Origin: Lachnospiraceae bacterium XBB2008
GTDB taxonomy: Bacteria; Bacillota; Clostridia; Lachnospirales; Lachnospiraceae
NCBI GenBank assembly: GCA_900102235.1
Contig: FMVL01000004.1
Location: 259,745 to 323,744 of the forward strand
Reading direction: 5' to 3'
DNA length: 64,000 bases
Part shown: positions 9,427 to 17,718 of the stretch, in pieces
Layout: every line of letters begins with the position of its first letter
How positions within the stretch are numbered: position 1 is the stretch's first letter
Made by a program: the position numbers and the translations under genes
The notes under the pieces: model-generated
Database searches by the model: none
What the model was told of the DNA's origin: nothing
The model's input: only the letters and a program-made list of their open reading frames with translations

Positions 9427-11067
9427 ATGAATCTAAAAAAATCGCTCAACAATGACAAAATGCCCGTGATCCTGACAGGTATCCTGTCTGCTCTGATCTT
9501 TGCGGGCATATACGGGATAAAGATCCTTGATCCGCTGTATACATCCTGGCTGCTCAACGGCGGTGACCTGACACAGCATTATCTCGGATGGCTGGCGTAC
9601 CGTGAAAGCGCGTGGCGTTTTCCGATAGGCATGGTCGATACGCTGGCTTATCCGAATCTGACATCCGTGATCTTCACGGATTCCATCCCGATATGTGCCG
9701 TGATATGCAAACTTCTGTCCCCGATATTGCCGTTTGATCTGCAGTATTTCGGAATATGGGGCATTACCTGTTTCATCCTGCAGGGAACTCTTACCGCGAA
9801 TATACTGCGAAGATACACCTCCAACAGCGCCGCAGTCATTCTGTGCAGCGCTCTGAGCGTTCTGACCCCGGTGATGATACTTCGGATGTATATGCACACT
9901 TCCCTCGGAGGACAGTGGATACTCATATATTGTCTGGGGCTGCTCATCGGTCGCGACAGATATGCGGATAATAAGAAGATCTATCTTCATATTGCGCTGA
10001 TCGGTCTGCTTTCCGCCGGGATCCATATGTATTTTGTGCTCATGTGCGGGATCATCATAGCCGGCATATGTCTCATCGACATCCTCGAAAACAAACGTAT
10101 CATAAGAAGCTTATGCATATTGGCCGACTATGTCCTGATCGCGGGATTTGTCACCTGGTCTTTGGGCGGGTTTGATTCCGGAATGAGCTCCAAAGATATA
10201 GGCCTTGGTTTTTTCAGTTTCAACCTGAACGGATTTTATGATCCGCAGGGATGGTCATGCATCATTCCGGACCGTCCTTTAGCAGGCGACGGACAATGGG
10301 AAGGATTTGCGTATTTGGGGGCCGGCCTCGGTTTACTGCTTGCGGTCGCGATCTTATCCGTGATCATTGATCGTGAACCGTTAAAGGATCTTAAGACTCA
10401 TTGGAAAACAGTGGTAGCTCTGGCAGCCGTTTTTGCCGTTTCCCTATTCATCGCTCTTTCGCCGGTCATAACGCTCTCTGACAGGATCCTGTTCGTTATA
10501 CCGGTATCTGACCGGATATCGGATATCTGGTCCGTATTCAGGGCATCCGGCCGCATAATATGGCCATGCTGCTACATCCTGGAATTATGCATATTCATAG
10601 TGCTCATCAAATATATGCGTAAAGCTAAAATTCTGATCCCCTTGCTTGCCATGGCTCTCATGCTGCAGATCTATGATATTCACGTTCCTCTGGCAGACAG
10701 GTACAGTTCTTTCGGTAAGGAAGCGGTGTTTGACACACCTCTTGATACCGAAGAGTTCTGGACGGGCATCGCCGAAAACGAAAAGATAAAGCATGTGGTT
10801 TATTACGAAATGCCCGATCAGACGTATATGTATCCGCTCACCTACTGGGCATTGGCAAATGATAAGACCGTAAACAATTTCTACTTTGCAAGATCCATAC
10901 AGGACAAGGTCAATAAATGCAGAAACGCCGCTCTGTCCGAACTTCCCGAAGACAGTATCTTCATCTTTCCGGAGAACACCGATACAGACGCTCTGGGATA
11001 TGATCTGAATTACTACCATGCAGATCATTTGATCATCGGATATGTCCATTCTGTGATATCATATTAG
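9427..11067 (+). CDS. DUF6311-like polytopic membrane protein (putative GT-C enzyme)
   Basis: 546 residues with about 11 membrane segments and a hydrophilic C-terminal part from about residue 415. The first external loop, NGGDLTQHYLGWLAYRES, with Asp and Gln-His, is typical of DUF6311 proteins, which share topology with GT-C glycosyltransferases. A strong GGAGGG site stands 7 bases before the ATG. The GT4 gene starts 2 bases after its stop, so the pair is coupled; a shared job in adding a sugar substituent is inferred. Confidence 0.6.
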   Translation: MNLKKSLNNDKMPVILTGILSALIFAGIYGIKILDPLYTSWLLNGGDLTQHYLGWLAYRESAWRFPIGMVDTLAYPNLTSVIFTDSIPICAVICKLLSPILPFDLQYFGIWGITCFILQGTLTANILRRYTSNSAAVILCSALSVLTPVMILRMYMHTSLGGQWILIYCLGLLIGRDRYADNKKIYLHIALIGLLSAGIHMYFVLMCGIIIAGICLIDILENKRIIRSLCILADYVLIAGFVTWSLGGFDSGMSSKDIGLGFFSFNLNGFYDPQGWSCIIPDRPLAGDGQWEGFAYLGAGLGLLLAVAILSVIIDREPLKDLKTHWKTVVALAAVFAVSLFIALSPVITLSDRILFVIPVSDRISDIWSVFRASGRIIWPCCYILELCIFIVLIKYMRKAKILIPLLAMALMLQIYDIHVPLADRYSSFGKEAVFDTPLDTEEFWTGIAENEKIKHVVYYEMPDQTYMYPLTYWALANDKTVNNFYFARSIQDKVNKCRNAALSELPEDSIFIFPENTDTDALGYDLNYYHADHLIIGYVHSVISY

Positions 11068-11069
11068 AC

Positions 11070-12203
11070 ATGAAAAGAATGCTCCTGGATGCAACCGGCT
11101 CAATCTACTGGATGGGCGGATTATATAACAGGCAGGGAAATCTGCTATCGCTGTCGCTCAATGACTGGATCAGGGATAATGTCAGGATAACCGTGGTTAC
11201 CAATCCGGAATTCACGGATATGTTCGAGGATATGGTCGACGGCGTCCATGTAAAGATGACTACGATCAGATTCAGGAACGAGCGCGAGAAAAAGTTCAAA
11301 CTGCTAATCAAAGCCCTGCTCCACAGATGCAGATACGTATATCCCAATATAGATGAGCGAGCATGCAGGATGTTTAAGCTCATCGGCATCGATTTCATTC
11401 CGGATTACCAGTATTATCACTTCCCGGAGAACTTTTCCCCGGAAGAGTATGAGATAAAAGCCGCTAACGACAAGCGCATGGCAAGCGGTCCTTATCCTCT
11501 GGTACTTACAGGCAAGTCCAATCTGGACGATTTCAGAAGGTTCGTTTCCGAAGATAAGAAGAATATATATCTGATACCGTTCATCGCCGACTCGACCAAG
11601 ATCATCCGCTCGCTTGATGATGCTTACGTGACGGAAGTCTGCCGGAAGCATGATGTAGTTCCCGGCCGTTTCATCATGACATCCAACCAGTTCTGGATGC
11701 ATAAGAATCATCTGGCCGTATTAAAAGCGATGCGTCTCTTGGGCGATGCCATCCCTGAAGATGTGAAGTTCCTGTTCACGGGACAGCTCGTCGAGTATCG
11801 GACGGATTCATATATAGATCAGATCAAAGAACAACTGGAAAGCCCGGATCTAAAAGACAGATGTGTCTGCACGGGATATCTGGGCAGACGCGAACAGCTG
11901 GCGCTCATGAAAGCGTCTAAATTCGTGATCCAGCCATCACTGTTTGAAGGCTGGGGGGCGTGCCTGGACGATGCCAGAGTGCTGGACAAGCAGGTGATCC
12001 TCTCGGACATCCCCGTAAACCACGAGCATGACAGCGAGAAGTGCACATATTTTGATCCGCACGACGAACATGAACTTGCGGAAAAGATAATAGAGGTCTG
12101 GAATACCGATATCCCCGAAGATACGGAACGCGGTATAAAGATCATCTATGAAGATGCCCGTAAGTATTCGGCGGGATTTGAGCAGCTGTTTAAGGAGAAC
12201 TGA
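11070..12203 (+). CDS. Glycosyltransferase family 4-like
   Basis: 377 residues, soluble, GT-B. The C-terminal half shows the GT4 pattern: SNQFWMHKNHLAVLKAM, VCTGYLGRREQLALMKAS, and SLFEGWGACLDDARVLDKQV with the E-x7-E-like donor-binding block shifted (E at FEGWG, D/A downstream). It transfers a sugar from a nucleotide donor. No ribosome site of its own is visible; it starts 2 bases after the DUF6311-like stop and probably depends on coupling. A small decayed copy of this gene lies at 15148-15211. Its stop is 13 bp from that of the convergent SGNH gene. Confidence 0.8.
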   Translation: MKRMLLDATGSIYWMGGLYNRQGNLLSLSLNDWIRDNVRITVVTNPEFTDMFEDMVDGVHVKMTTIRFRNEREKKFKLLIKALLHRCRYVYPNIDERACRMFKLIGIDFIPDYQYYHFPENFSPEEYEIKAANDKRMASGPYPLVLTGKSNLDDFRRFVSEDKKNIYLIPFIADSTKIIRSLDDAYVTEVCRKHDVVPGRFIMTSNQFWMHKNHLAVLKAMRLLGDAIPEDVKFLFTGQLVEYRTDSYIDQIKEQLESPDLKDRCVCTGYLGRREQLALMKASKFVIQPSLFEGWGACLDDARVLDKQVILSDIPVNHEHDSEKCTYFDPHDEHELAEKIIEVWNTDIPEDTERGIKIIYEDARKYSAGFEQLFKEN

Positions 12204-12216
12204 GGATCATCAGGGA

Positions 12217-13647
12217 TTACTCCAATCTTTGCGCCGAACTGTAAAGGATCACGTTACCGTTCTCAACGACAAAGCGGTTAATTACGGGACAACCCTCGGG
12301 GATAGCAAACCGTGCAGTATCGATCAGCTCATCACCACGCGCGGGTTCATAAACCAGGATCTCTATGATACCGTCCGTCACGGGTACATCAGGTGAATCC
12401 GATACCGTAACATTCCCGCCATGTGTGGATATGAAGCGCGTCCCGGCGCCTACAGTCTCATCCACACCGGTATTATACAACAGATCCAGCGTTGTCGGGT
12501 CTTCAAATATACGCGCATCACCGATACTCATCTCATACTCATAATTCCTGTCGGCGAGCAGCATCAGATAAGTATTTAAGTCATCGGTCTCTCCGAGCCG
12601 GATCGCCTTGAATTCATGATAGAGTCCGTAGTCGGAATCCCAGGCTGCATATGCTTCATCGCCGCGGTGGTCTGTAAGGCCGTAGCGATCCTTAAGCCAG
12701 GTTCCCAGATAATCCGTGATCTTCCAGGCGCCTGAAGGATTCATATGGGAATCCATGTCGTAGCAGTCCGTGGAAAAATCGACAATATCCATGTCGAGGA
12801 AGTTGATGAAGTCAACGCCGTATTCATCGGCGATATCCTGCGCTGTATTGACCGATATCCAGGCGTTTTCATCCGTTACGGGGAACGGCATGACGACGAG
12901 CAGAACCTCTATCCCGCGCTTCCTGCAATCCTCGATCATACGCTTAAGATACCGGATTCCGGTGGTCTCTCCGGTGAGTCTGGCGCCGTCATTTGGGATT
13001 GTCGGTAACGCTTCGGAGACGACAACGCTTGATTCCGCGCCGTACTCAAACGAGGGAAGTGTCGTAAAATCGATCTCATCTATCTCATTCCATCTCTCAT
13101 GATAGACGGAATACGGAAAAAGGATTCCGGTATAGCCCTCGAGTCTGTCTTCTATCCCGTCAAATTCCGTGTATGGATCCCGGAAGAGATCCGTCACTGC
13201 CCTTGCCTTTGTCAATGAAAAAGGGAAAGGATCGAATGAATGATGGAGATACTCCTGATTCTCACTCATCTTCTCCATGCATTCGAGTCTGAGGCAGTCT
13301 ATAACTACGACCTCAGGATCTGCATAGTCGAGCGCGTTTTCCATGACCCAATAGGTCGCGGGCAGATAGTTATCGTGACCGCCGAAGTTATACGACGTGA
13401 TGCCGTAGTCGTGCCACAGATCCATCGGAAAAGTAGCGTTGAGCATGTGGCTTGAACCCATGAACAGAACGTCCATATCTCCGGGATGATCGAAGAAAGC
13501 AGCGTAGCGGTTTACATCCTTTTTACGCTGAGTGATCTTCGATAATCCGGACAGCGCAAGGACCGTCAGGACAAGGACCATGACGCAGCTTAGTATCCGC
13601 AGCAATATGCACTTAAAACCGGAAGTAGATGAAGTTGTTTGCATCAT
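12217..13647 (-). CDS. SGNH/DltD-like partner of MBOAT acyltransferase
   Basis: 476 residues. A single N-terminal membrane anchor (about 11-32) is followed by an extracytoplasmic domain starting DVLFMGSSHMLNATFP, the GSSH form of the SGNH nucleophile block, and DMDSHMNPSGAWKITDYLG, which carries the D-x-x-H of the catalytic set (near residue 295). It overlaps the MBOAT gene by 35 bp, so it lacks its own ribosome site and is coupled. With the MBOAT it should acylate a surface polysaccharide (DltB/DltD-type logic; inference). Confidence 0.8.
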   Translation of the reverse strand: MMQTTSSTSGFKCILLRILSCVMVLVLTVLALSGLSKITQRKKDVNRYAAFFDHPGDMDVLFMGSSHMLNATFPMDLWHDYGITSYNFGGHDNYLPATYWVMENALDYADPEVVVIDCLRLECMEKMSENQEYLHHSFDPFPFSLTKARAVTDLFRDPYTEFDGIEDRLEGYTGILFPYSVYHERWNEIDEIDFTTLPSFEYGAESSVVVSEALPTIPNDGARLTGETTGIRYLKRMIEDCRKRGIEVLLVVMPFPVTDENAWISVNTAQDIADEYGVDFINFLDMDIVDFSTDCYDMDSHMNPSGAWKITDYLGTWLKDRYGLTDHRGDEAYAAWDSDYGLYHEFKAIRLGETDDLNTYLMLLADRNYEYEMSIGDARIFEDPTTLDLLYNTGVDETVGAGTRFISTHGGNVTVSDSPDVPVTDGIIEILVYEPARGDELIDTARFAIPEGCPVINRFVVENGNVILYSSAQRLE

Positions 13648-15109
13648 AACCGGACCCCCAAAGTCCGAATGTAAGGATGAATACGATCGATGCCGCGATC
13701 ACGATCCATCTGAATATGTAGTCCTGTTTAGCTATGAATCCACGGATGTTGTAACCCAGGCGCTTAAGCACATCGGCTGCGATCAGCACAGCTATGCAGA
13801 TGAGCATCAGGTGAAAGTTCTTCTCGTCAAGGCCGAGCGCATAGAGCGAGCCGTCCGCGAATATCCAAGGATTATCCGCTCTGATGATGGATCCCAGGAT
13901 GCCGAAAGCGGTGCGTATCCTGTCGGCGCGGAAAAAGATAAACGCGACATCCACCAGAAAGAATGTCCCCAGAATACGGCTGAGTCTGTAGCCGAAGGAG
14001 TCCGGATCAAGATGCAGAAGCCTTGCTATCCGGGTTCGCAGAGGCAACAGGCATTCTCCGATGATCTGGTACAGTCCGTTTAAGCCGCCCCAGAATACGA
14101 AATGGAGGCTTGCCCCATGCCATAGTCCGCTTATCAGGAATACGATCATGATGTTTATGTATTTGCGGAAACGGCCTTTGCGGTTGCCGCCGAGCGGGAT
14201 GTAGAGGTAATCCTTAAACCATGTGGTCAGGGAAATATGCCAGCGGCGCCAGTACTCCGCCACACTTAAGGCGGTGTATGGAGCATCGAAATTGTCCATG
14301 AGATCGAATCCCAGGATCCGTGCGGCGCCTATCGCTATCGCGGAATATCCGCTGAAATCGCAATAAATCTGTATCGCAAACAGGACTGTCGCCACGACGA
14401 AATACCATCCGCTGTAAGCTTCATATCCGTCGTAGACGGTATCCACGACCACCGCTATCCTGTCGGCCAGAACGATCTTCAGAAAGTATCCCCAGAGCAT
14501 CAGGAGAAAACCGTCACGCGCTTTGTCAAAATCAAAGACGGTCGGTTTCTGCATCTGCGTAAGGAGATTGCGGGATCTCTCGATAGGGCCTGCTACCAGC
14601 TGCGGGAAAAACGATACGAACAGGGCATATCGCAGGAAATTGCGCTCCGCCGGAATATCGCCGCGATATACATCTATCGTGTAGCTGAGAGCCTGGAAGG
14701 TATAGAACGATATTCCCACCGGCAGGATGATGTCAAATGTCGGGACATTGAGTGATATGCCGGCCAGAGCAAAGGCTCCGGATACGAGTGAAAGCGCAAA
14801 AGTGAAATATTTATAGAAAAAGAGTATGCCAAGGGAGATGATGCAACTTAGGGCGACGATGAGTTTACGCAGGGAGGTCCGGTGCGGGGTGTCATCCGGA
14901 CTCCGTGACACCTTATCCAGAAGCAGGCCGCTAAGGTAAGTCACGACGGTCGACGCCAGCAGGAGAAGCGCATACGCCGCATTCCATCCCATATAGAAAA
15001 TATAGGATGCAAACAGAAGCCATATATATCTGGCCTTCTTCGGGATAATGAAGTATGCAAGTACCACTATCGGGAAAAAGAACAGGAATTCAATCGAATT
15101 AAACAGCAT
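13613..15109 (-). CDS. MBOAT (AlgI-like) O-acyltransferase
   Basis: 498 residues from the ATG preceded by GAGGACC; a GTG 12 bases upstream is in frame but is part of that ribosome site. About 11 membrane helices. Diagnostic AlgI blocks are visible: VGISFYTFQALSYTIDVYRG, FPQLVAGPIER, WHISLTTWFKDYLYIPLGGN, and ISGLWHGASLHFVFWGG with the catalytic His near residue 335. AlgI/DltB-type proteins pass acyl groups from cytoplasmic donors to extracellular sugars. Transcribed from an extended -10 promoter just upstream and coupled to the SGNH gene. Confidence 0.93.
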   Translation of the reverse strand: MLFNSIEFLFFFPIVVLAYFIIPKKARYIWLLFASYIFYMGWNAAYALLLLASTVVTYLSGLLLDKVSRSPDDTPHRTSLRKLIVALSCIISLGILFFYKYFTFALSLVSGAFALAGISLNVPTFDIILPVGISFYTFQALSYTIDVYRGDIPAERNFLRYALFVSFFPQLVAGPIERSRNLLTQMQKPTVFDFDKARDGFLLMLWGYFLKIVLADRIAVVVDTVYDGYEAYSGWYFVVATVLFAIQIYCDFSGYSAIAIGAARILGFDLMDNFDAPYTALSVAEYWRRWHISLTTWFKDYLYIPLGGNRKGRFRKYINIMIVFLISGLWHGASLHFVFWGGLNGLYQIIGECLLPLRTRIARLLHLDPDSFGYRLSRILGTFFLVDVAFIFFRADRIRTAFGILGSIIRADNPWIFADGSLYALGLDEKNFHLMLICIAVLIAADVLKRLGYNIRGFIAKQDYIFRWIVIAASIVFILTFGLWGSGYDANNFIYFRF

Positions 15110-15143
15110 ATCGGTCCTCACAGGTGTCAGGCACCATTACATT

Positions 15144-15152
15144 ATTATACCA
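15144..15152 (-). promoter_or_regulatory. Extended -10 promoter for the MBOAT-SGNH operon
   Basis: Minus-strand TGGTATAAT, about 35 bases upstream of the MBOAT ATG. It is the same nine-base element as upstream of the dehydrogenase and rfbH operons. The leader between it and the ATG holds a short imperfect inverted repeat, GGTGCCTGACACC. The element overlaps the start of the glycosyltransferase remnant on the other strand. Confidence 0.55.
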
Positions 15153-15211
15153 CTAGAGAGATGTGTATATGCCGGATATCTGGACAAAAGGGAGCAGTTG
15201 TTTAAGGAGAA
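15148..15211 (+). pseudogene. Remnant of a GT4 gene, internally deleted (copy of the 11070-12203 gene)
   Basis: Reading from 15148, the codons spell P-L-E-R-C-V-Y-A-G-Y-L-D-K-R-E-Q-L-F-K-E-N-stop. The first part matches DRCVCTGYLGRREQL from the middle of the intact GT4 protein; the end matches its last residues EQLFKEN. The DNA also agrees past the stop (TGAGGATCATC in both). The simplest reading is a second gene copy shortened by recombination between two similar EQL-coding stretches, leaving about 64 bases. The last 10 bases now serve, on the other strand, as the 3' end of the small membrane protein gene at 15202. Confidence 0.7.
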
Positions 15212-15627
15212 TTGAGGATCATCTCATCCACTTCATCAGCCGCATATCCGTAATCTCCGAGGCTGTTTCTAAGATTCTCCCTTCTTTCGGCACAAGACGC
15301 AGCCGCACTCTCATCGCCGGTCTCCTCATATACTCTCGACATGAATGCGGTATGTGCATATTCCGCTACCCGGTATGTGGGTTCTAAACCTGCGGGCGCT
15401 TCCATGCTGCTCATCCGGTCAACATACCAGCTGCCCACGATCTCACCGTAAGCCCTGTGTTTAAGATCATACTCAAATACACCCATGCCGGTCTCAACGG
15501 GATCCTCCACCTCGCGGTTAGCGTATTTGAAGGAACCGAGCATCTCAAACAGCATCGCCAGACAGGCTAATGATGCGATCACGATTAGAATATTCAGGAT
15601 CACTTTTGCGATCTTCGCTTTATTCAT
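15202..15627 (-). CDS. Small membrane-anchored protein, pair B (unknown function)
   Basis: 141 residues: one N-terminal membrane helix (about 7-30), then an acidic, mostly helical extracytoplasmic or cytoplasmic domain. It is a paralogue of the protein at 16514-16930: both share the order Y-A-H/E-L, E-V/R-V-Y, C-x-E-R, then a GYA/DE-rich tail. Its ATG overlaps the stop of the zinc-ribbon gene upstream by 8 bases (ATGAATAA), exactly as in the other pair. The family is not recognised. Its last codons lie in the glycosyltransferase remnant, so the C-terminus may have been altered by that event. Confidence 0.7.
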   Translation of the reverse strand: MNKAKIAKVILNILIVIASLACLAMLFEMLGSFKYANREVEDPVETGMGVFEYDLKHRAYGEIVGSWYVDRMSSMEAPAGLEPTYRVAEYAHTAFMSRVYEETGDESAAASCAERRENLRNSLGDYGYAADEVDEMILNSP

Positions 15628-16495
15628 GTCTTAATACCTCCTCCAGTCTAACCGCTTTCTGTGCTTCCGAAGCGGCGAGGAAAGCCTGCAGTTCATCTTC
15701 GTCCATGGCAAAATAAACCCGCATCGCAGCTTCAAGTTCCGCTTTCATCTCATCCATGCAGGCGAAGTAATCAGCGTACTTCTCACTCTCACGCCAAACC
15801 TCATACACCTCATAAAACCCATCGACAGCCCTGACGAAGATCCCTATATCAGTATCGAGTCCGTCAAAATAATCGGGATCATCGGATCTTAGCACTATCT
15901 CCTCCATGTATCTGATGCACTCATAGTACTCACTCGCAACATAAGTTACGCCTTTAAGATGATCGAAATTCGAGGGAGGAAAATTCATCAGTTCATGCGC
16001 ATACAGAAAACTGACGTATTCCGTATACTCGCCGCGCTCCAGATACCCTTCCGCTTCTGCAGCGTATTCGGCGGCATGCAGCGCAGCATCCCGTCTGATA
16101 TCAGCCTCCGGATCGGGATCCGCATAATTAGCGGAAGAGATCACCGACATGATGACAGAGGCGATGATGAGCACCATGAGGATCGCGGCTCTTTTGGCTA
16201 ATCCGCCTGTCTTCAATGCGGAACCTATGACTCGGCGCTTCGTATCCGTATATGCAGCATCAAACTGTTCCATGGTCTGCGGATTCGGATTCACCGGAAC
16301 CTGCTCCCGGCGGCCCCCGATATCAACTTCCATGCCATAATTTTCCAAGTCAACGCGGATATCCTCGAGTTGACCCATATATTCGCCCTGCTCGGCAGGT
16401 GCATACGCCGTACCGCAATACGGGCATCGAACCAGAGCAGGATCAAACTGCGCTCCGCAGGATCTGCATGTGATCATTTTGGGTGTCTCATTCAT
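15620..16495 (-). CDS. Zinc-ribbon single-pass membrane protein, pair B (unknown function)
   Basis: 291 residues. An N-terminal zinc ribbon (C10-x2-C13, C24-x2-C27) is followed by a linker, one membrane helix (about 104-126) and an acidic helical domain of ~160 residues. Paralogue of the protein at 16923-17663; the two end QKAVRLEEVLRHE and KQTAYLEEVLMHD. The ATG used has no good ribosome site; Met7 with GAG nearby is an alternative. The zinc ribbon presumably faces the cytoplasm and the acidic domain the outside (prediction). Overlaps the small partner gene by 8 bp. No function can be assigned. Confidence 0.75.
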   Translation of the reverse strand: MNETPKMITCRSCGAQFDPALVRCPYCGTAYAPAEQGEYMGQLEDIRVDLENYGMEVDIGGRREQVPVNPNPQTMEQFDAAYTDTKRRVIGSALKTGGLAKRAAILMVLIIASVIMSVISSANYADPDPEADIRRDAALHAAEYAAEAEGYLERGEYTEYVSFLYAHELMNFPPSNFDHLKGVTYVASEYYECIRYMEEIVLRSDDPDYFDGLDTDIGIFVRAVDGFYEVYEVWRESEKYADYFACMDEMKAELEAAMRVYFAMDEDELQAFLAASEAQKAVRLEEVLRHE

Positions 16496-16513
16496 GTCTG
16501 TTACTTAGTTACC

Positions 16514-16930
16514 TCACTTAATCACGGCATCCGCCACACTCTTATCGATCTCATCAAGCACTTCCGCGTACCCGGGCAGTTCGTCACGGATCGCGGATAT
16601 GCGCTCTTCACATTGTCCGGCGGTATCCGTATTGCCTGCCTTAGCATATACCTCATGCAAAAAGCGAAGCTCCGCATATTCTCCGAGTCTGTAGTACTCT
16701 TCATCCTCCTGTGCGACTGTAGCGCCGCCACGGATAGCCCGTGAGAGAGCCGCCACAGTACCGAAATTTTCGCGGTCCAGATAAGACCTGATCGAATCGG
16801 GACGGATCGTCTCCTGTTCCACATATTCAAAGTGCAATTCGCTGACAGCGCCAGGGATCAAAGCTAAAAGTACGATGGCCAGGATGATATTGACAGCGAC
16901 CGAGATACCAAAGATCACTTTCTTAGTCAT
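16514..16930 (-). CDS. Small membrane-anchored protein, pair A (unknown function)
   Basis: 138 residues, N-terminal membrane helix (about 5-27), then a charged helical domain with a single Cys in QCEERISAIRDELPGYAEVL. Paralogue of the protein at 15202-15627. The ATG overlaps the upstream zinc-ribbon stop by 8 bases (ATGACTAA). The four genes run in one direction with short gaps, so they probably form one transcript. Role unknown; the fixed pairing suggests the two proteins act together. Confidence 0.7.
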   Translation of the reverse strand: MTKKVIFGISVAVNIILAIVLLALIPGAVSELHFEYVEQETIRPDSIRSYLDRENFGTVAALSRAIRGGATVAQEDEEYYRLGEYAELRFLHEVYAKAGNTDTAGQCEERISAIRDELPGYAEVLDEIDKSVADAVIK

Positions 16931-17663
16931 GCATCAACACCTCCTCAAGATAAGCTGTCTGCTTAATATCCGACTCGGCAAAATACTCATTTCTCCCTGC
17001 TTCATCAAGCCCCAGATAGACCTCCAATATCGTATCCGCTTTCGCCTTCATGTCATAAATATATTCCCTGTAGGGATCCGCATCGATATCCGAAAGATTA
17101 CACTCAAATTCAAAATAAAAATTCCATATAGCCCGGCGGCAGTCACTGATATCGGCCTCCGGATCATACCGCCTGGCATCCGGTCCGAACATCACAGCTT
17201 CCTCCACAGCAGAAACCAGGGAAGTATAATCTTCGGCCATATCAACCAGCAGTTTCAGATCCGAATACGGCTCTTCCCATTCCGCTATACTATGGCATTC
17301 TTCAAAAGCGGAAAAACCGGTATAATCTCCCGCATCCAGGTAGTCCTGCATGATGGCCGAATACGATCCGTACTGCCTTACGGATTCTCTGCGCGCCGCA
17401 TCCTCTCTGAAGCTGTACGCGTTTTCCTTTACATATGCCACTACCCCGACAGCGATCAGCAACAGGATCATGACTCCGGCGCTTATCACTATGGGTATAT
17501 TCTCGGCGATGATCTCTCTGACCTTTTTCTTCGTACCTGCGCTGTCGGCCCTGTAATGATCCATATTCGACCGGTAGCCGGCGTTTTCGGTGATCACCCT
17601 GCCGCAGTGTGCACACACCTTATCGGTCAGACCGATCTCTGCACCGCAACTGATGCACTTCAT
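16923..17663 (-). CDS. Zinc-ribbon single-pass membrane protein, pair A (unknown function)
   Basis: 246 residues: zinc ribbon MKCISCGAEIGLTDKVCAHC (C3, C6, C17, C20), linker, one membrane helix (about 54-77), acidic helical domain. AAAGGAG stands 9 bases before the ATG. A strong terminator of the rfb operon ends only 17 bases upstream of the start codon, so transcription must come from read-through or from a promoter inside the HAD gene. Paralogue of the 15620-16495 protein. Zinc-ribbon membrane proteins of this kind are common in Firmicutes but have no general function. Confidence 0.75.
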   Translation of the reverse strand: MKCISCGAEIGLTDKVCAHCGRVITENAGYRSNMDHYRADSAGTKKKVREIIAENIPIVISAGVMILLLIAVGVVAYVKENAYSFREDAARRESVRQYGSYSAIMQDYLDAGDYTGFSAFEECHSIAEWEEPYSDLKLLVDMAEDYTSLVSAVEEAVMFGPDARRYDPEADISDCRRAIWNFYFEFECNLSDIDADPYREYIYDMKAKADTILEVYLGLDEAGRNEYFAESDIKQTAYLEEVLMHD

Positions 17664-17680
17664 TTTCTATTCTCCTTTGC

Positions 17681-17710
17681 AAAAAAATGCCCCCGACCTG
17701 CGCCGGGAGC
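17681..17710 (-). terminator. Rho-independent terminator after the rfbHGF-HAD operon
   Basis: On the minus strand a 9-bp G+C-rich stem (17689-17710, with two G-T pairs and a GCAG loop) is followed by seven T residues (17681-17687), directly after the HAD stop at 17719. Because the next start codon is at 17663, it could also work as an attenuator for the zinc-ribbon genes. Confidence 0.85.
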
Positions 17711-17718
17711 AGCCCGTT

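Noticed and set aside
15163-15387. Plus-strand open frame starting MYMPDIWTK
   Set aside because: It is a different frame from the glycosyltransferase remnant and mostly antisense to the small membrane protein gene; no coding features.
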